Position numbers and translations under genes: made by a program
Source of the DNA: Actinomycetota bacterium
GTDB lineage: Bacteria; Actinomycetota; Thermoleophilia; Gaiellales; Gaiellaceae
Assembly (NCBI GenBank): GCA_020029615.1
Contig: JAIBJO010000001.1
Coordinates: forward strand, 1 to 64,000
Direction: 5' to 3'
Length of the DNA stretch: 64,000 nt
The notes under the pieces: generated by a model
Told to the model about the DNA's origin: nothing
The model's input: only the letters and a program-made list of their open reading frames with translations
Databases searched by the model: none
Part shown: piece after piece, positions 1 through 9,800 of the stretch
Position numbering within the stretch: the stretch's first letter is position 1
Layout: every line of letters begins with the position of its first letter

Positions 1-288
1 AGGCTGACGCGCAACGGTGCGCGCAGCGTCGACCCAGCCTGGTCGCCCGACGGGCGCCGGATCGCCTTCAGCAGGCTCGGCGTCTACGTCATCAACGCCG
101 ACGGCACCGATGAGCGGAGGCTGTCGCAAGATGGCGCGCACCCTTCGTGGTCGCCCGACGGCCAGAGGATCGCGTTCGAGAAGAACTCCGAGATCTACCT
201 CATGAACGCCGACGGGAGCGCACAGCGGAACTTGACGCACAGCAACCGTCGTGAAAGCTCGCCTGTCTGGTCGCCTGCGCGGACGTGA
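1..288 (+). CDS. TolB-like beta-propeller protein, C-terminal fragment
   Basis: The reading frame is open from the window edge, so the N-terminus is missing; 95 residues are visible. It holds repeated propeller blades of the PD40/WD40-like type: 'WSPDGRRIAF', 'INADGTDERRL', 'WSPDGQRIAF' and 'MNADGS', the pattern of TolB-like periplasmic or extracellular propellers. The last blade is cut short by the stop at 286-288 ('SPVWSPART'), so the final strand is incomplete, which is common when the propeller closes elsewhere. The partner or ligand cannot be told from this fragment. Confidence 0.8.
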   Translation, partial: RLTRNGARSVDPAWSPDGRRIAFSRLGVYVINADGTDERRLSQDGAHPSWSPDGQRIAFEKNSEIYLMNADGSAQRNLTHSNRRESSPVWSPART

Positions 289-351
289 GATGGACCGGAT
301 CGGTGGTCGGGTTCGACAACGCGAGCAGGACGACTCTCGAGGAGGTAGGAA

Positions 352-1086
352 ATGAAAGCTCGACACGCCGCACGCGCCGCCGCCGCGATGCTCGCGGTCG
401 TCGGCGTCACATTCATCTCGCCTTCGTCGTCGCCCTCAGCGGCGGCGCGACTCGCCTCGTCGCCGACCGCTGCGAGTGTCGGCGTTGCGTCGGACTATCC
501 CGGCGTAAGGAAGACGGTGACCGAGAAGGGGGTCCGGTTCTCGTTCAAGGTACCGACGAAGCGGCGCTGGGAACCATCGTGGTGGGAGCGACACTACACC
601 GACCGGAGCAAGACATCCCCGAAAGGGCCGATCTCGCTCAACAAGTCCCTCGTGGGGCCGCAAGGTGCAGAGGCCATCATCTATTGGACGAGCTTCCCCG
701 ACGGCGACTATGCCGATCCATGTGCCCATCTACTGGGCCGGTCGATAGTCGGATCCGCAGCCGATCTCGCAACCGCAGTTGCGGCAGCGCCCGGCGCCAA
801 GCTCGTCGAGGGGCCTTCGGACGTCACCCTGGGCGGGCGCCCGGCGAAGCGCGTGGTGCTCAAAGTTCGCAAGAACGTCGGCTGCGACCCAGGCTTCTTC
901 TACACCTGGCGAACGGGATGGGGCGGCGCGTTTTGGCGGACGACGGATGTAGGCGACACGATCCGTGTCTGGATCGTCCCCGTGGACGGGACGCGACTCT
1001 TCATCGCAGCCGCGACAAGCTGGCAAATCCACGCCGCTCTTGAGAAGGAGATCCAGCAGATCATCGAATCGATCCGCTTCCCCTAG
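352..1086 (+). CDS. Secreted hypothetical protein
   Basis: 244 residues with a strong ribosome site (GAGGAGGT) about 6 bases before the ATG. Residues 1-32 form a signal peptide: basic start (MKARHAAR), hydrophobic core rich in Ala/Val, and an Ala-Ala cleavage region. The mature part has two cysteines (near 'ADPCAHLL' and 'NVGCDPGFF') that could form a disulfide, and many tryptophans. I do not recognise a family. It stands alone between the propeller fragment and the next secreted protein, so an extracytoplasmic role is all that can be inferred. Confidence 0.75.
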   Translation: MKARHAARAAAAMLAVVGVTFISPSSSPSAAARLASSPTAASVGVASDYPGVRKTVTEKGVRFSFKVPTKRRWEPSWWERHYTDRSKTSPKGPISLNKSLVGPQGAEAIIYWTSFPDGDYADPCAHLLGRSIVGSAADLATAVAAAPGAKLVEGPSDVTLGGRPAKRVVLKVRKNVGCDPGFFYTWRTGWGGAFWRTTDVGDTIRVWIVPVDGTRLFIAAATSWQIHAALEKEIQQIIESIRFP

Positions 1087-1190
1087 TCCGATCCACATCG
1101 CCGTAGCGCGGCTGAAACAGACCTGTAACGGACCGTGTGGAGCATCGGAGTCGACAGATGGGCAGAACGAGGCTCCTGAAAGGAGAACAC

Positions 1191-1661
1191 ATGAAAGCTC
1201 TGCTTGCCGTGGTCTTCGCGCTCGTGGCGGCGATCACGCTCACATCGGTTGCGGCGGCCGGCCCTGGCGCAGTGAAACAGCGGGTGGCGATCACGATGAA
1301 CGGCTTGCCCAACGGTAGGTTCGTGCTCGAACCGCTGCAGCGCGGAGCCCTCCAGCGCGACTCGGGCACGACAGGCGTTGTCTACAAGAGGACGGCCGTC
1401 GTGATGCGCGAGGGGCAGACAGTCGATCTCTATCGCAGCACCTTCACGCTCGAGGGGAAGCGGGGGGTCCTCACGATTCGAGAGCAGATCGAGTGGGTCT
1501 ACGCCGGCGGGCCCTTCATCGGCCTGGGCACCTGGAAGGTCGTGCGCGGCACGGGCGAGTACGCCCAGATCACGGGTGGCGGGCGGACTGCCGGTGCTGG
1601 GCTCAATCACGGCAATGGGGCCTGGTCCATCCACGAAGAGGGCTTCCTCACCCTTCCATAG
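1191..1661 (+). CDS. Secreted beta-barrel-like hypothetical protein
   Basis: The ATG at 1191 is chosen over an in-frame ATG at 1137 because it follows the ribosome site AAAGGAGAA and begins a clean signal peptide (MKALLAVVFALVAAITL, then an AAAGP cleavage region). The 156-residue product is rich in beta-prone sequence and ends with 'GTGEYAQITGGGRTAGAG', a segment often seen in small secreted barrels of the allene-oxide-cyclase/dirigent type. That resemblance is by eye only. No catalytic residues can be assigned. Confidence 0.7.
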   Translation: MKALLAVVFALVAAITLTSVAAAGPGAVKQRVAITMNGLPNGRFVLEPLQRGALQRDSGTTGVVYKRTAVVMREGQTVDLYRSTFTLEGKRGVLTIREQIEWVYAGGPFIGLGTWKVVRGTGEYAQITGGGRTAGAGLNHGNGAWSIHEEGFLTLP

Positions 1662-1758
1662 CTTCACGAGACGTAGCGGCGTGCACTCGTGCGCTGCTAC
1701 GTCTCCGCAGGCTGGCCGGGTGCTCGCGCGCCCCCCGCGGCGGACGGATGATGGTGGC

Positions 1759-2217
1759 GTGGCCGAGACGACCGACATCCGCGAACGACTGCGGCGCTTC
1801 CTGATCCGCGCCATGTCTCGGCTCCACGGCGGTGTCTACCGCATGAGCCGTGGCCGCATCCTCGATCGCGTGGCCGGGATGCCGGTGCTGCTCCTGATGA
1901 CGACGGGGAGGGGGTCAGGACGACGACGCACGGCCGCGCTCACGTACTTCCGTGACGGCGCAGACCTCGTCGTGATCGGCTCCTTCGGCGGCTCCGACCT
2001 GCCGCCCGCGTGGTGGCTCAACCTTCAGCGCGATCCCCGGGCAAGTGTGGTGATCGGTGGGACGACGTCGAAGGTGATGGCGAGGGCTGCGAGCGCCGAG
2101 GAGCACGACCGGCTGTGGCCGCTCGTGATCGAGACCCACCCCGGGTACGCCCGTTACCAGAGGCGGACCGGCCGACCGATCCCCATCGTGTTGCTGACGC
2201 CCAGAAGGAGTGATTGA
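1759..2217 (+). CDS. Deazaflavin-dependent nitroreductase family protein
   Basis: 152 residues from a GTG start; the frame is open further upstream, but similarity to the family begins only near 'LRRFLIRAMSRLHGGVYR'. The order of motifs fits the F420/FMN-binding Ddn family of actinobacteria: 'LLLMTTGRGSGRRRTAALTYF', 'VVIGSFGGSDLPPAWWLNL' and 'PRASVVIGG'. These proteins form a split beta-barrel and reduce quinones or nitro compounds with F420H2; the substrate here is unknown. The first ten or so residues are uncertain because no strong ribosome site precedes the GTG. Confidence 0.85.
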   Translation: MAETTDIRERLRRFLIRAMSRLHGGVYRMSRGRILDRVAGMPVLLLMTTGRGSGRRRTAALTYFRDGADLVVIGSFGGSDLPPAWWLNLQRDPRASVVIGGTTSKVMARAASAEEHDRLWPLVIETHPGYARYQRRTGRPIPIVLLTPRRSD

Positions 2218-2374
2218 GTGGGCACGCGTCAGCGCGTGCCAGTTTCGCGCGCAGTGAGCACGCCCGGCACATAAGGCGCCGCGTGGCGGCACCTTCTACG
2301 CATCGGACTCAGTGCCCTCGCGGATGCGACCGTCGCTGCCAGGCGGTTTCTTTGACCTGAGGAAGGAGGAAACG

Positions 2375-2875
2375 ATGACACCCAACGTTCTGGTCGCCTA
2401 CGCAAGCAAGCACGGGACGACACGCGAAGTCGCCGAGTCGATCGCCGGGACGCTCCGTGAGTTCAGCCGCCTCGCCGTCCAGATCGAAGACGCGGCACTC
2501 GTTCACGACATCTCACGCTACGACCTCGTCGTCGTCGGCGGTGGCCTCTACATGGGCAAGTGGCACGCCGACGCGAGGCATCTGCTCCAGCGGCACCGGC
2601 ACGAGCTGGCGGGGAAGCGCCTCGCTGTGTTCGCCATGGGCCCGGACTCGCTGGAGGAGTCGAAGGTCGCCGAGTCGCGGAAGCAGCTCGAGCGCGCACT
2701 GGCCGCAACCCCGGAGCTCGAGCCGATCGCGGTCGTGATCTTCGGCGGCGCGCTCACGCCCGAGACCTGGCGGTTCCCGTTCAACCGGTTGCCCGCGTTC
2801 GATGCGCGGGACTGGGACGCGGTCCACGGCTGGGCCGAGGAGATCGCGGCGAAGCTCACGCCGGTGGCCGCCTAG
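2375..2875 (+). CDS. Flavodoxin-fold protein (HemG-like)
   Basis: 166 residues. The start at 2375 follows a very strong ribosome site (GGAAGGAGGA); the frame is open further upstream but without such a site. The phosphate-binding loop of flavodoxins is visible at the N-terminus ('VLVAYASKHGTTREVAESIA'), followed by 'YDLVVVGGGLYMGKW'. The pattern matches menaquinone-dependent protoporphyrinogen oxidase HemG and related FMN proteins. No heme genes lie nearby, so a general FMN redox role is as likely as heme synthesis. Confidence 0.8.
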   Translation: MTPNVLVAYASKHGTTREVAESIAGTLREFSRLAVQIEDAALVHDISRYDLVVVGGGLYMGKWHADARHLLQRHRHELAGKRLAVFAMGPDSLEESKVAESRKQLERALAATPELEPIAVVIFGGALTPETWRFPFNRLPAFDARDWDAVHGWAEEIAAKLTPVAA

Positions 2876-2920
2876 TGGACTAGGTCCGGAGTCACTCTCG
2901 ACCGGGTCCGGGCGCCGCGG

Positions 2921-2962
2921 TTGACTCATAGATAACCAGGATATATGCTCGTTATCTATGAG
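2921..2962 (+). promoter_or_regulatory. padR promoter with palindromic operator over the start codon
   Basis: TTGACT (2921-2926) and TATGCT (2944-2949) are separated by 17 bases, a good sigma-70-type promoter. A perfect 12-base inverted repeat, CTCATAGATAAC (2925-2936) and GTTATCTATGAG (2951-2962), spans the -35 end and the predicted start site. The ATG of padR (2958) lies inside the right arm and no ribosome site precedes it, so the mRNA is probably leaderless. The layout suggests autorepression by the PadR product. Confidence 0.75.
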
Positions 2963-3473
2963 GGAGCTCTTTCTCGCGCTGTTGAGCGGCGAGCGCGCTC
3001 ACGGCTATGAGTTGAAGCAGTCGTTGGAGCGGGAGTTCGGCGATCTGCTGCCGGCGTTGAATGCCGGCCAGATCTATGTGACGCTCGGGCGGCTCGAGCG
3101 CGACGGCCTCGTTGTCGGTCACGCGGTGCCCGGGGACAGCCGCGGCAAGCGTGTGTACGAACTGACCGAGGTCGGACGGGAGGCGCTTGCGGCCTGGATC
3201 GAGGCTCCTGTCTCGCGCGGGCGGCTCAAGGACGAGTTCTTCATGAAGTTCGTCGTTCTTGCGTCAGCCCGTCTCGCGGAGCCGAGGCAGCTGCTCGAGG
3301 GCCAGCGGCGCGAGTATTTGCAGTCGCTGCGCGACTTGAACACGCTGCTCGAGCCGAACGGGAAGGGGCCTGCGGCCGAGCTTCTGGTCGAGGGAGCGAT
3401 CTTGCATCTGAAGGCCGATCTGGAGTGGCTTGAACTCATCGAGCAGCGACTCGCGCTCAAGGAGGCAGGTTGA
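2958..3473 (+). CDS. PadR family transcriptional regulator
   Basis: 171 residues. The N-terminal winged helix is typical of PadR ('LFLALLSGERAHGYELKQSLE', 'LNAGQIYVTLGRLERDGLVV', 'GKRVYELTEVGREAL'), followed by a helical C-terminal dimerisation domain with the 'LRDLNTLLE' region. It is the first gene of a three-gene operon: the stop TGA (3471-3473) overlaps the ATG of the ABC ATPase. PadR proteins next to ABC exporters usually repress them until a drug or ligand binds. Its start codon sits within its own likely operator. Confidence 0.92.
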   Translation: MRELFLALLSGERAHGYELKQSLEREFGDLLPALNAGQIYVTLGRLERDGLVVGHAVPGDSRGKRVYELTEVGREALAAWIEAPVSRGRLKDEFFMKFVVLASARLAEPRQLLEGQRREYLQSLRDLNTLLEPNGKGPAAELLVEGAILHLKADLEWLELIEQRLALKEAG

Positions 3474-4204
3474 TGGCACCGGTACTGGAGGCGAGGCAGC
3501 TCGCGAAGACATACGAAACCGGCGGCGCGAAGGTGCTGGGTCTTCGCGGCGTCGACATCTCGATCGAGCGCGGCGAGTTCGTCGCGATCATGGGCCCGAG
3601 TGGGTGCGGGAAGTCCACCCTGCTCAACCTGCTGGCCGGGCTCGATCGACCGAGCGCGGGGGAGGTCTGGCTCGATGGCGAGCGGATCGACGGCTTGAGC
3701 GAGACGGAGCTCGCGCGTCTACGTCGTCGCAAGGTCGGGTTCGTGTTCCAGTTCTTCAACCTCGTGCCGACGCTCTCCGCAGGTGAGAACGTCGAGCTCC
3801 CCTTGTTGCTGGTCGGTCGGCGACGCAAGGAGGCTCGCCTGTCGGCGAACGAGCTGCTGAGCGCGCTCGGCATTCCCGAGAAGCACGGAGCCGCTCCTGC
3901 GCAGCTGTCAGGCGGCGAGCAGCAGCGCGTTGCGCTGGCGCGGGCGCTGGCAAACAGGCCGGATGTCGTTCTCGCCGATGAGCCGACCGGCAATCTTGAC
4001 TCGTCGGCAGCTCGTGAGGTGCTCGGCCTCTTTCGCGATGCCCGGGATCGCGGGCAGACGCTGCTGCTTGTCACGCACGACGCGAGTGTCGCCTCGGCGG
4101 CGGATCGGGTAATCACGCTCCGCGACGGGCTGGTTGCCGACGAAACGGAGCTCGTTGCGGCCCGCCAGGTCGCTCCCCTACTCGAGCTGGAGAGCCCGGA
4201 ATGA
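3473..4204 (+). CDS. ABC transporter ATP-binding protein (MacB/LolD type)
   Basis: 243 residues. All nucleotide-binding motifs are intact: Walker A 'GPSGCGKST' (residues 41-49), Q-loop 'FVFQFFNLVPTLS', signature 'LSGGEQQR', Walker B 'VVLADEPTGNLD' and the switch histidine in 'LLVTHD'. The Q-loop and 'EPTGNLDS' are typical of the MacB/LolD class that works with FtsX-type permeases. The start overlaps the padR stop (TGATG) after AAGGAGGCAG, and the 3' end overlaps the permease by ATGA, so the three genes are translationally coupled. Confidence 0.95.
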   Translation: MAPVLEARQLAKTYETGGAKVLGLRGVDISIERGEFVAIMGPSGCGKSTLLNLLAGLDRPSAGEVWLDGERIDGLSETELARLRRRKVGFVFQFFNLVPTLSAGENVELPLLLVGRRRKEARLSANELLSALGIPEKHGAAPAQLSGGEQQRVALARALANRPDVVLADEPTGNLDSSAAREVLGLFRDARDRGQTLLLVTHDASVASAADRVITLRDGLVADETELVAARQVAPLLELESPE

Positions 4205-5967
4205 CGGTGATGCTGGTCAGGCTGGCGTTCGCGGGCATCCGCTCGCGGTTGCTCCCGAGCGCGCTCACGATCGCGATCGCGGCCGCTGCGGTGGCGACGA
4301 TCGTGATCGCCTTGGAGGTCCGGTCGAGCGGCGTCGATCCCTGGCAGCGGACGTTTGCCAAGGCCAATGGAGCACACGTGCTTGCATTCGTCCCCTCGCA
4401 CGCCGACGCGGCCGCGATCGGTGAGCTTCCCGGCGTGACCGAGCGCAGCGCGCCGGTCCCGCTCACATGGGCGACCGTCGGCCCGCGCGGAAGTACCGAT
4501 CAGGTGCAGCTCGCCGGTCTGAGTGGCCGCACGGCGGTGAACGAACCCGTGCCGACCGCCGGCTCTCAGCTGCGTGATGACGGGATCGTGCTCGAACGCA
4601 GCCTTGCGAATGCGCTCGGCATCGAAGCTGGTGCCACGATCGAACTGACGAGTCGACGCGGCTCGATCGAAATTCCGGTTCTCGGGACGGCGGTCGTTCC
4701 CAGCCAGCCGCGCTACCCGCGCCGCAGACCCGGCCTGGCCTGGGTCACGAGGAGCACGCTCGATCGGATCGAACCCGATCGCGCCCGCTGGAGCTGGTCA
4801 GAGGCGGTGCGGCTGGCGGATCCCTCCGCGGCTGCGGCGTTCACCGAGCGAGCGGCAGCGGGCTTCCCGTCAGCGGTCGTCCGGTCCGGGCCCCTCTACT
4901 TCGAGACCTGGCAAGCGCAGCGCGACAACGCGCTTGGCGATGCCCAAGGCACGCAGGTGATCGTCATCATCTTCACCATCCTGCTCCTGATCGTCGCCTT
5001 CGTCGTCGTCGGGATCCTCGTCGGCGCCCGGGCCAGCGAAGAACACCGTCAGATCGGGCTGCTGAAGGCGGCCGGCTTCACACCGCGCCAGGTCGGAGTC
5101 GTCTTCGCGCTCGAGTCCGGTGCGCTTGGTCTCGTCGCGGCTGCCCTGGGCTTCGGACTCGGGGCGATCCTTGCACCCCGTCTCGCCGCACCCAGCGCCG
5201 AAACGCTGCTCGGCTCGCCAACGATGGCGGCGAATCCCTGGCACATCCTCCTCGCCGGCTGTGTTGTGCTTCCCGTGCTTCTCGCCGGAGCCTTGACCTC
5301 CACGCGCCGCAGCACTCGCTTCACCGTCCTGGAGGCGATCCGCGCGGGCAGCCCGTCTCCCCCCAACTCACGCCTCGCGCGTGCCGTCGTCCGATCCGTC
5401 ATGCCGTTGACGATCGGGCTCGGGCTCAAAGACCTCCTCGCGCGAGGGCGCCGGGCGGTTCTCCTCGCGGCCGCGATCGCGCTCACCGGCGCGATGGTTG
5501 TCGTCGTGCTCTCGCTCGACGCGACGCTCGATGCGCAGCGTGCCTCCAAGACCAGTGACTTCCCCGACGAACTGCTGCTCCTCATCTACACACTCGACAC
5601 GGTGCTGCTGCTGATCACCGCCACGACGCTCGTCGCCGTCGCCTTGCTCTCCGTCCGCGAGCGCATCCGCGACTACGGCGTTCTCAAGGCGATCGGCCTC
5701 ACGCCTCGCCAGATCACCTCCACCGTCGTCAGCGCCCACGCCGCCATTGCGGTGGTCGCGTCGCTCCTCGCCATCCCGCTCGGCATCGGGCTCTACCTCG
5801 CCCTCTTCCGGATCGCCGGCGATACGACCGAGGACGCCGTCCTCGCACCATGGTGGTCGCTCGCCCTGATCCCGATCGGTACCGTGCTCGTCGTCGTCGC
5901 TGCGACCAGCCTCCCAGCCCGGCTGGCCACCCGAATCCGCACCGCCGACGCCCTCCGCTACGAATGA
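4201..5967 (+). CDS. ABC transporter permease, FtsX-like
   Basis: 588 residues, partner of the preceding ATPase. An N-terminal transmembrane helix (about residues 18-40) is followed by a large extracytoplasmic domain, then an FtsX-type three-helix block beginning near 'VIVIIFTILLLIVAFVVVGILVG', and a second block of C-terminal helices ('TVLLLITATTLVAVALLSVRERI'). The motif 'IGLLKAAGFTPRQV' and its C-terminal echo 'YGVLKAIGLTPRQI' are the coupling segments of FtsX permeases and show an internal duplication. The cargo (lipid, peptide or drug) is not evident. Confidence 0.9.
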   Translation: MTVMLVRLAFAGIRSRLLPSALTIAIAAAAVATIVIALEVRSSGVDPWQRTFAKANGAHVLAFVPSHADAAAIGELPGVTERSAPVPLTWATVGPRGSTDQVQLAGLSGRTAVNEPVPTAGSQLRDDGIVLERSLANALGIEAGATIELTSRRGSIEIPVLGTAVVPSQPRYPRRRPGLAWVTRSTLDRIEPDRARWSWSEAVRLADPSAAAAFTERAAAGFPSAVVRSGPLYFETWQAQRDNALGDAQGTQVIVIIFTILLLIVAFVVVGILVGARASEEHRQIGLLKAAGFTPRQVGVVFALESGALGLVAAALGFGLGAILAPRLAAPSAETLLGSPTMAANPWHILLAGCVVLPVLLAGALTSTRRSTRFTVLEAIRAGSPSPPNSRLARAVVRSVMPLTIGLGLKDLLARGRRAVLLAAAIALTGAMVVVVLSLDATLDAQRASKTSDFPDELLLLIYTLDTVLLLITATTLVAVALLSVRERIRDYGVLKAIGLTPRQITSTVVSAHAAIAVVASLLAIPLGIGLYLALFRIAGDTTEDAVLAPWWSLALIPIGTVLVVVAATSLPARLATRIRTADALRYE

Positions 5968-6072
5968 ACGTCCACGATGTGTATGCGCAATGTCGACCAG
6001 CGTCCATGCGGTTGATTGCGTAAGGTGGCGCTGCCCGAGCGACGACAAGGCCGGTACGAGGAGAAGGCCGCG

Positions 6073-6635
6073 ATGACGACGTTCGTCCTGGTTCACGGGG
6101 GGTTCGGCAGCCCTGCCGAGCTGGCGCCGGTGATCCCGGAACTCGAGGCGCTCGGTCACCGCGCGATCGCCGTCGACCTGCCGTGCACCGATCCGGTGGC
6201 CATGCCCGTGTCGACCGCCTCGTCTACGTGACTGCGTTCGTTCCCGAGCCGGGGCGCTCGGTCGTCGAGCTCGCCGGCGCCGACCCTCGCGAGATGATCC
6301 TGGCGGTCTCGCGCGACGACGGCAACGGCTGCCGGTCGTTCGACCGCGAGTTGCTGGCCTCGATCGTGCCGCCGGACGAGCGGGAGGCCTATCTCGCCTT
6401 CCTCGAGGCCACGCAGCGCCCGCAGGGCTGGGCGGCCATGGAGCAGCCCTGGCCCGGCCGGTCGCTCCCCGAAGTGCCCTGCACCTACGTGCTGTGCGCG
6501 GAGGACACCATCCTGCCGCCGGCGACACAGCGTGGGATGGCGGCGCGTTTGGGCGTCGAGCCCGTCGAGCTCGCCTCCGACCATGCGGTCTTCACGCTCC
6601 GCCCACGCGAGCTCGCGCCGCTGCTGGTGGGGTAG
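6073..6635 (+). pseudogene. Alpha/beta hydrolase with internal deletion
   Basis: The first part (from ATG 6073, frame 1) reads 'TTFVLVHGGFGSPAELAPVIPELEALGHRAIAVDLP', the typical start of a short esterase-like alpha/beta hydrolase with its HGG oxyanion loop. Near 6200 it runs into a stop, while another frame continues with 'VDRLVYVTAFVPEPGRSVVEL' and the family's C-terminal half, including 'YVLCAEDTILPP' and the histidine region 'ELASDHAVF'. The middle of the protein, with the nucleophile elbow (G-x-S-x-G), is gone. A deletion joined the two halves out of frame; the gene is dead. Confidence 0.8.
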
Positions 6636-6673
6636 GCGGATCCTCGCGTCGGCGCGAGGAGGCCCGAGAGCGA

Positions 6674-6719
6674 GACGGGAGCGACGGGACTCGAACCCGC
6701 GACTCCGGCGTGACAGGCC
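6674..6719 (-). repeat. Decayed copy of the tRNA-Asp 3' half (att-like)
   Basis: This stretch matches the last two thirds of the tRNA-Asp gene at 11402-11475 (bases 11399-11446) from the anticodon loop to three bases past the discriminator, with a single missing base in the variable region. Homology stops abruptly at 6719/6720. There is no 5' half, so it is not a working tRNA. Duplicated tRNA 3' ends are the usual footprint of tyrosine-integrase elements. Confidence 0.8.
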
Positions 6720-6880
6720 ACTTCTAGGGTCGCGACATAGACGACGGTGGGCTCCGGATAGCCCATTTCATGCGGTTTCCTGGCCTCGGCTCGCGTCGAC
6801 GCCGCATGGTTGAGCGGACCCGACTTCGGACGTTTGCTGCCCGTTTGCTGCCAGATGCCCGTGCGACTAGAGACCGGTGG

Positions 6881-9800
6881 TTAGGGCAGCCAGGCCGCCT
6901 GCGGGATGAAGCCGCCGACCGGGTTGAACTGGTAGTTGCGAACGCGCCGCGAGACGACCTCGACGAATTGCACGTTGACCGTGGGCACCCAGGCGGCCTG
7001 GTCGACGAGTTGTCGGTTGATTGCCGCCCAGAGCGTCGCGGCCTGCTCAGGATCGGTCAGCTGGAGGCGCGTGGCCTCGCGCATTCGACGGTCGAGGTCC
7101 GGATCGCAGAAGTAGCCGTTGCTGTTACCTCCACGGCAGCCGAAGAACTGTGGAAGGTAGGCCGAGGGGGCTGGATAATCGGGGAGCCAGTCGCCGTCGG
7201 TGGAGAGCAGGAGCCCCCGCCGCTTCGAGTGCGTGAGGGTCGCGAACGGGACGAGATGCAGCTGCACCCGATAGCCGAGCGAACGGAGTACCTCGGCGAT
7301 GTGCCGCGGCACCTGACGCGGCACGCCGACGCTGTCGCTCGAGCCCCAGACGTCCACCCGCTCGCCGAGGGTCCCCGAGGCTGCGACGAGACGCTTCGCT
7401 CGGGCCAGATCAGGACCGTGCCAGCGTCCGTCGGAGCGTGGATCACGCGTGTACGGGCAGTACCGGCTATATCCGGGGAGGCCCGGGGCGAGGGGCTGGC
7501 AGAGGGCCGTCGCGACGAGGGGGCCGCCGTACCAGTCTGCGATCTTGGCCCGGTCGACCGCAAAGTTGAGCGCCCGCCGGACGCGCACGTCGTCGAACGG
7601 CCGCCGGTGCGCGTTCAGTTGAATGAAGTCGACAGTGGGCGTCGGGTTCGCGTGGACCTGCGACGGGTACTGGAGCTGCAGCGAGCGGAGGTCCGCCGGC
7701 GGGATCAGACCGAGGAGCCAGTCGGCGCGGCCGCGCTTAACATCGTCGACGGCCGACCGCAGCGACGGCGCGTAGCGCCAGACGATCGCGTCGGGATTGC
7801 CGGCCGGCTGAGCCGCGTGAGACCATACCCGGAAGAACGGGTTGCGCTCGAAGCGAAGCCCGCGGGCGTTGACAGTGCTGAAGCGGTAGGGGCCGGTGCC
7901 CGGGAATGGTCTTGCACCGATGTCGCGGTCCGGAGTCCCGGGCGGGACGGGTGTGGAGTATGCGAGTACCGTGAGCTTGTAGAGGAAGTCGGGGTCCGGC
8001 GTGCGTAGCCGGAAGACAACCGTCTGCGCGGCGTCGTCGGTCTCGACCCCCTGCGGCAGATCACAGCGTCGCGGATGCCGCTCGCACCCCGGTGCCCCGA
8101 CCAGGCCGGTGTAGTAGCTCGCACCGGGAGACCGGAGTCGAAAGAGCCGCTCGACCGCCCGGCGGAAGTCGCGCGCACGCAGCGGTCTCCCGTCGGAGTA
8201 CCTGATACCGGGCCGGAGTTGAAACCGATAAGTCGTGCCACCGTTCGCGGGCCTGGGCAGTGCGACGGCGAGGTCGGGAACGAGCCGCAGCCCTGCCGGC
8301 CCGGGCACGGCCTGAAAGGTCACCAGCGTGTCATAGGCGAGCCGCAGAAACTGCGCCGCATTCTCGAAGCCGAGACCCGGGTCGATCGTCGCGAACCTTC
8401 CAAGTCTGATGAGCACCAGGGTGCCTCCCCTGTGCGACTCGCCACGCGAGCTCGTACCGACCCAGATACGTTCGTCCGTGGAGACGAGTGCCGACGGCCT
8501 TCCGCCAACTCGCCGTGACGAGACGATCTCGTTCCGGCGCGGGTCGATCTCCGAGAGAACGCCGACATCCGCGCTCGCGACCCAGACGGACTCGTCGGTC
8601 GCCACGATCGCCGCCGGCCCGCTGGGCACCGGAATCGTCGCCTTGACTGAACCCGTGCTCGGATCGATCCGCGAAACGGTCGCGTCCAGACTGTTCGCGA
8701 CCCAGATTCCACTGCTCCCGGCCGCGACGGCGCTGGGCCCCTGCCCGACGGCAACGGTGTCCACGACCTCGCCCGAGCGGCTGTCGATTTCCTGCAACAC
8801 GCCTCGTCCGTAGCCGGCTACCCAGATCAGACCGGCGTGAAAGGCGAGCGCGGTCGGGGCGGCGTCGAGCGTGAGCGTCCGCCGGATCGAGCCGGTCGCC
8901 GGGTCGATCTCGATCAGCGCATGGTCGGTCGAGTCGGCCACCCAGACCGAGCCGTCGCCGAATACGACGTCGGAGACATTTGCCCCGCCCAACCGGACCG
9001 TCTGCGTCACCGTTCCGGTTGCGGGATCCACGCGGCTGACGCTGCCGGCAAGGGTGCTGCCGACCCACACGGCTCCGCCGCCGGTCGCCACGCTCCCGGG
9101 CTGAGCACCCACGACAATGCGATCTGTCAGCGACCCGGAAGCCGGATCGACGCGGATGACGCGCTGACCGGTCGGGTCGGTCGCCCACAGCGAACCGAAG
9201 CCCGACGCCAGGCCGGCAGGCGGACTTGTCAAGGAGACGACTTCGCGGACGCTGTTGGATCCACTGTCGATCGAAACCAGTCGGTCCTCCTGATCAGAAC
9301 CGACCGACGGCGTCTCGCTGCCACGGGTCGCAAAGATCGCGCTGACGGTCGCAGCAGCGACCGCGACGGCCGCCGCGACGGCGATGAACGCGTGCCCTCG
9401 GGACCGCCCCCGCGTTGGGGCCGCGCTGCGGTGTTCGCTGTCGAGATGGGGATCGTGCTGAAGGATCTGCCGCTCGAGGTCACGTAGCTGCGGGCCGGGC
9501 TCGAGACCGAGCTCGTCTGCAAGCCGGTGACGCGCTGCCTGGAGCATCGCGAGCGCCTCCGCTTGGCGACCCGCGCGGTAGAGCGCCTTCATCAACTGGC
9601 CTAGTAGCCGCTCGCGAAGCGGATGCTCTCGCACGAGCGCGTCCAGCTCCGGCACGAGCTCGGGCCCGTCGCCAGTGGCGAGATCCGCATCGATCCTTTC
9701 CTCTAGTGCGACGAGTCGACGCTCCTCGAGCCGTTCCGCCTCCGCAGTGGCGAATGCCTCGTACAGGACGTCGGCGAGTGCCGGGCCACGCCAGAGCGCC

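Noticed and set aside
6674-6719. A second tRNA-Asp gene
   Set aside because: The 5' acceptor and D arm are missing and one base of the variable region is lost.
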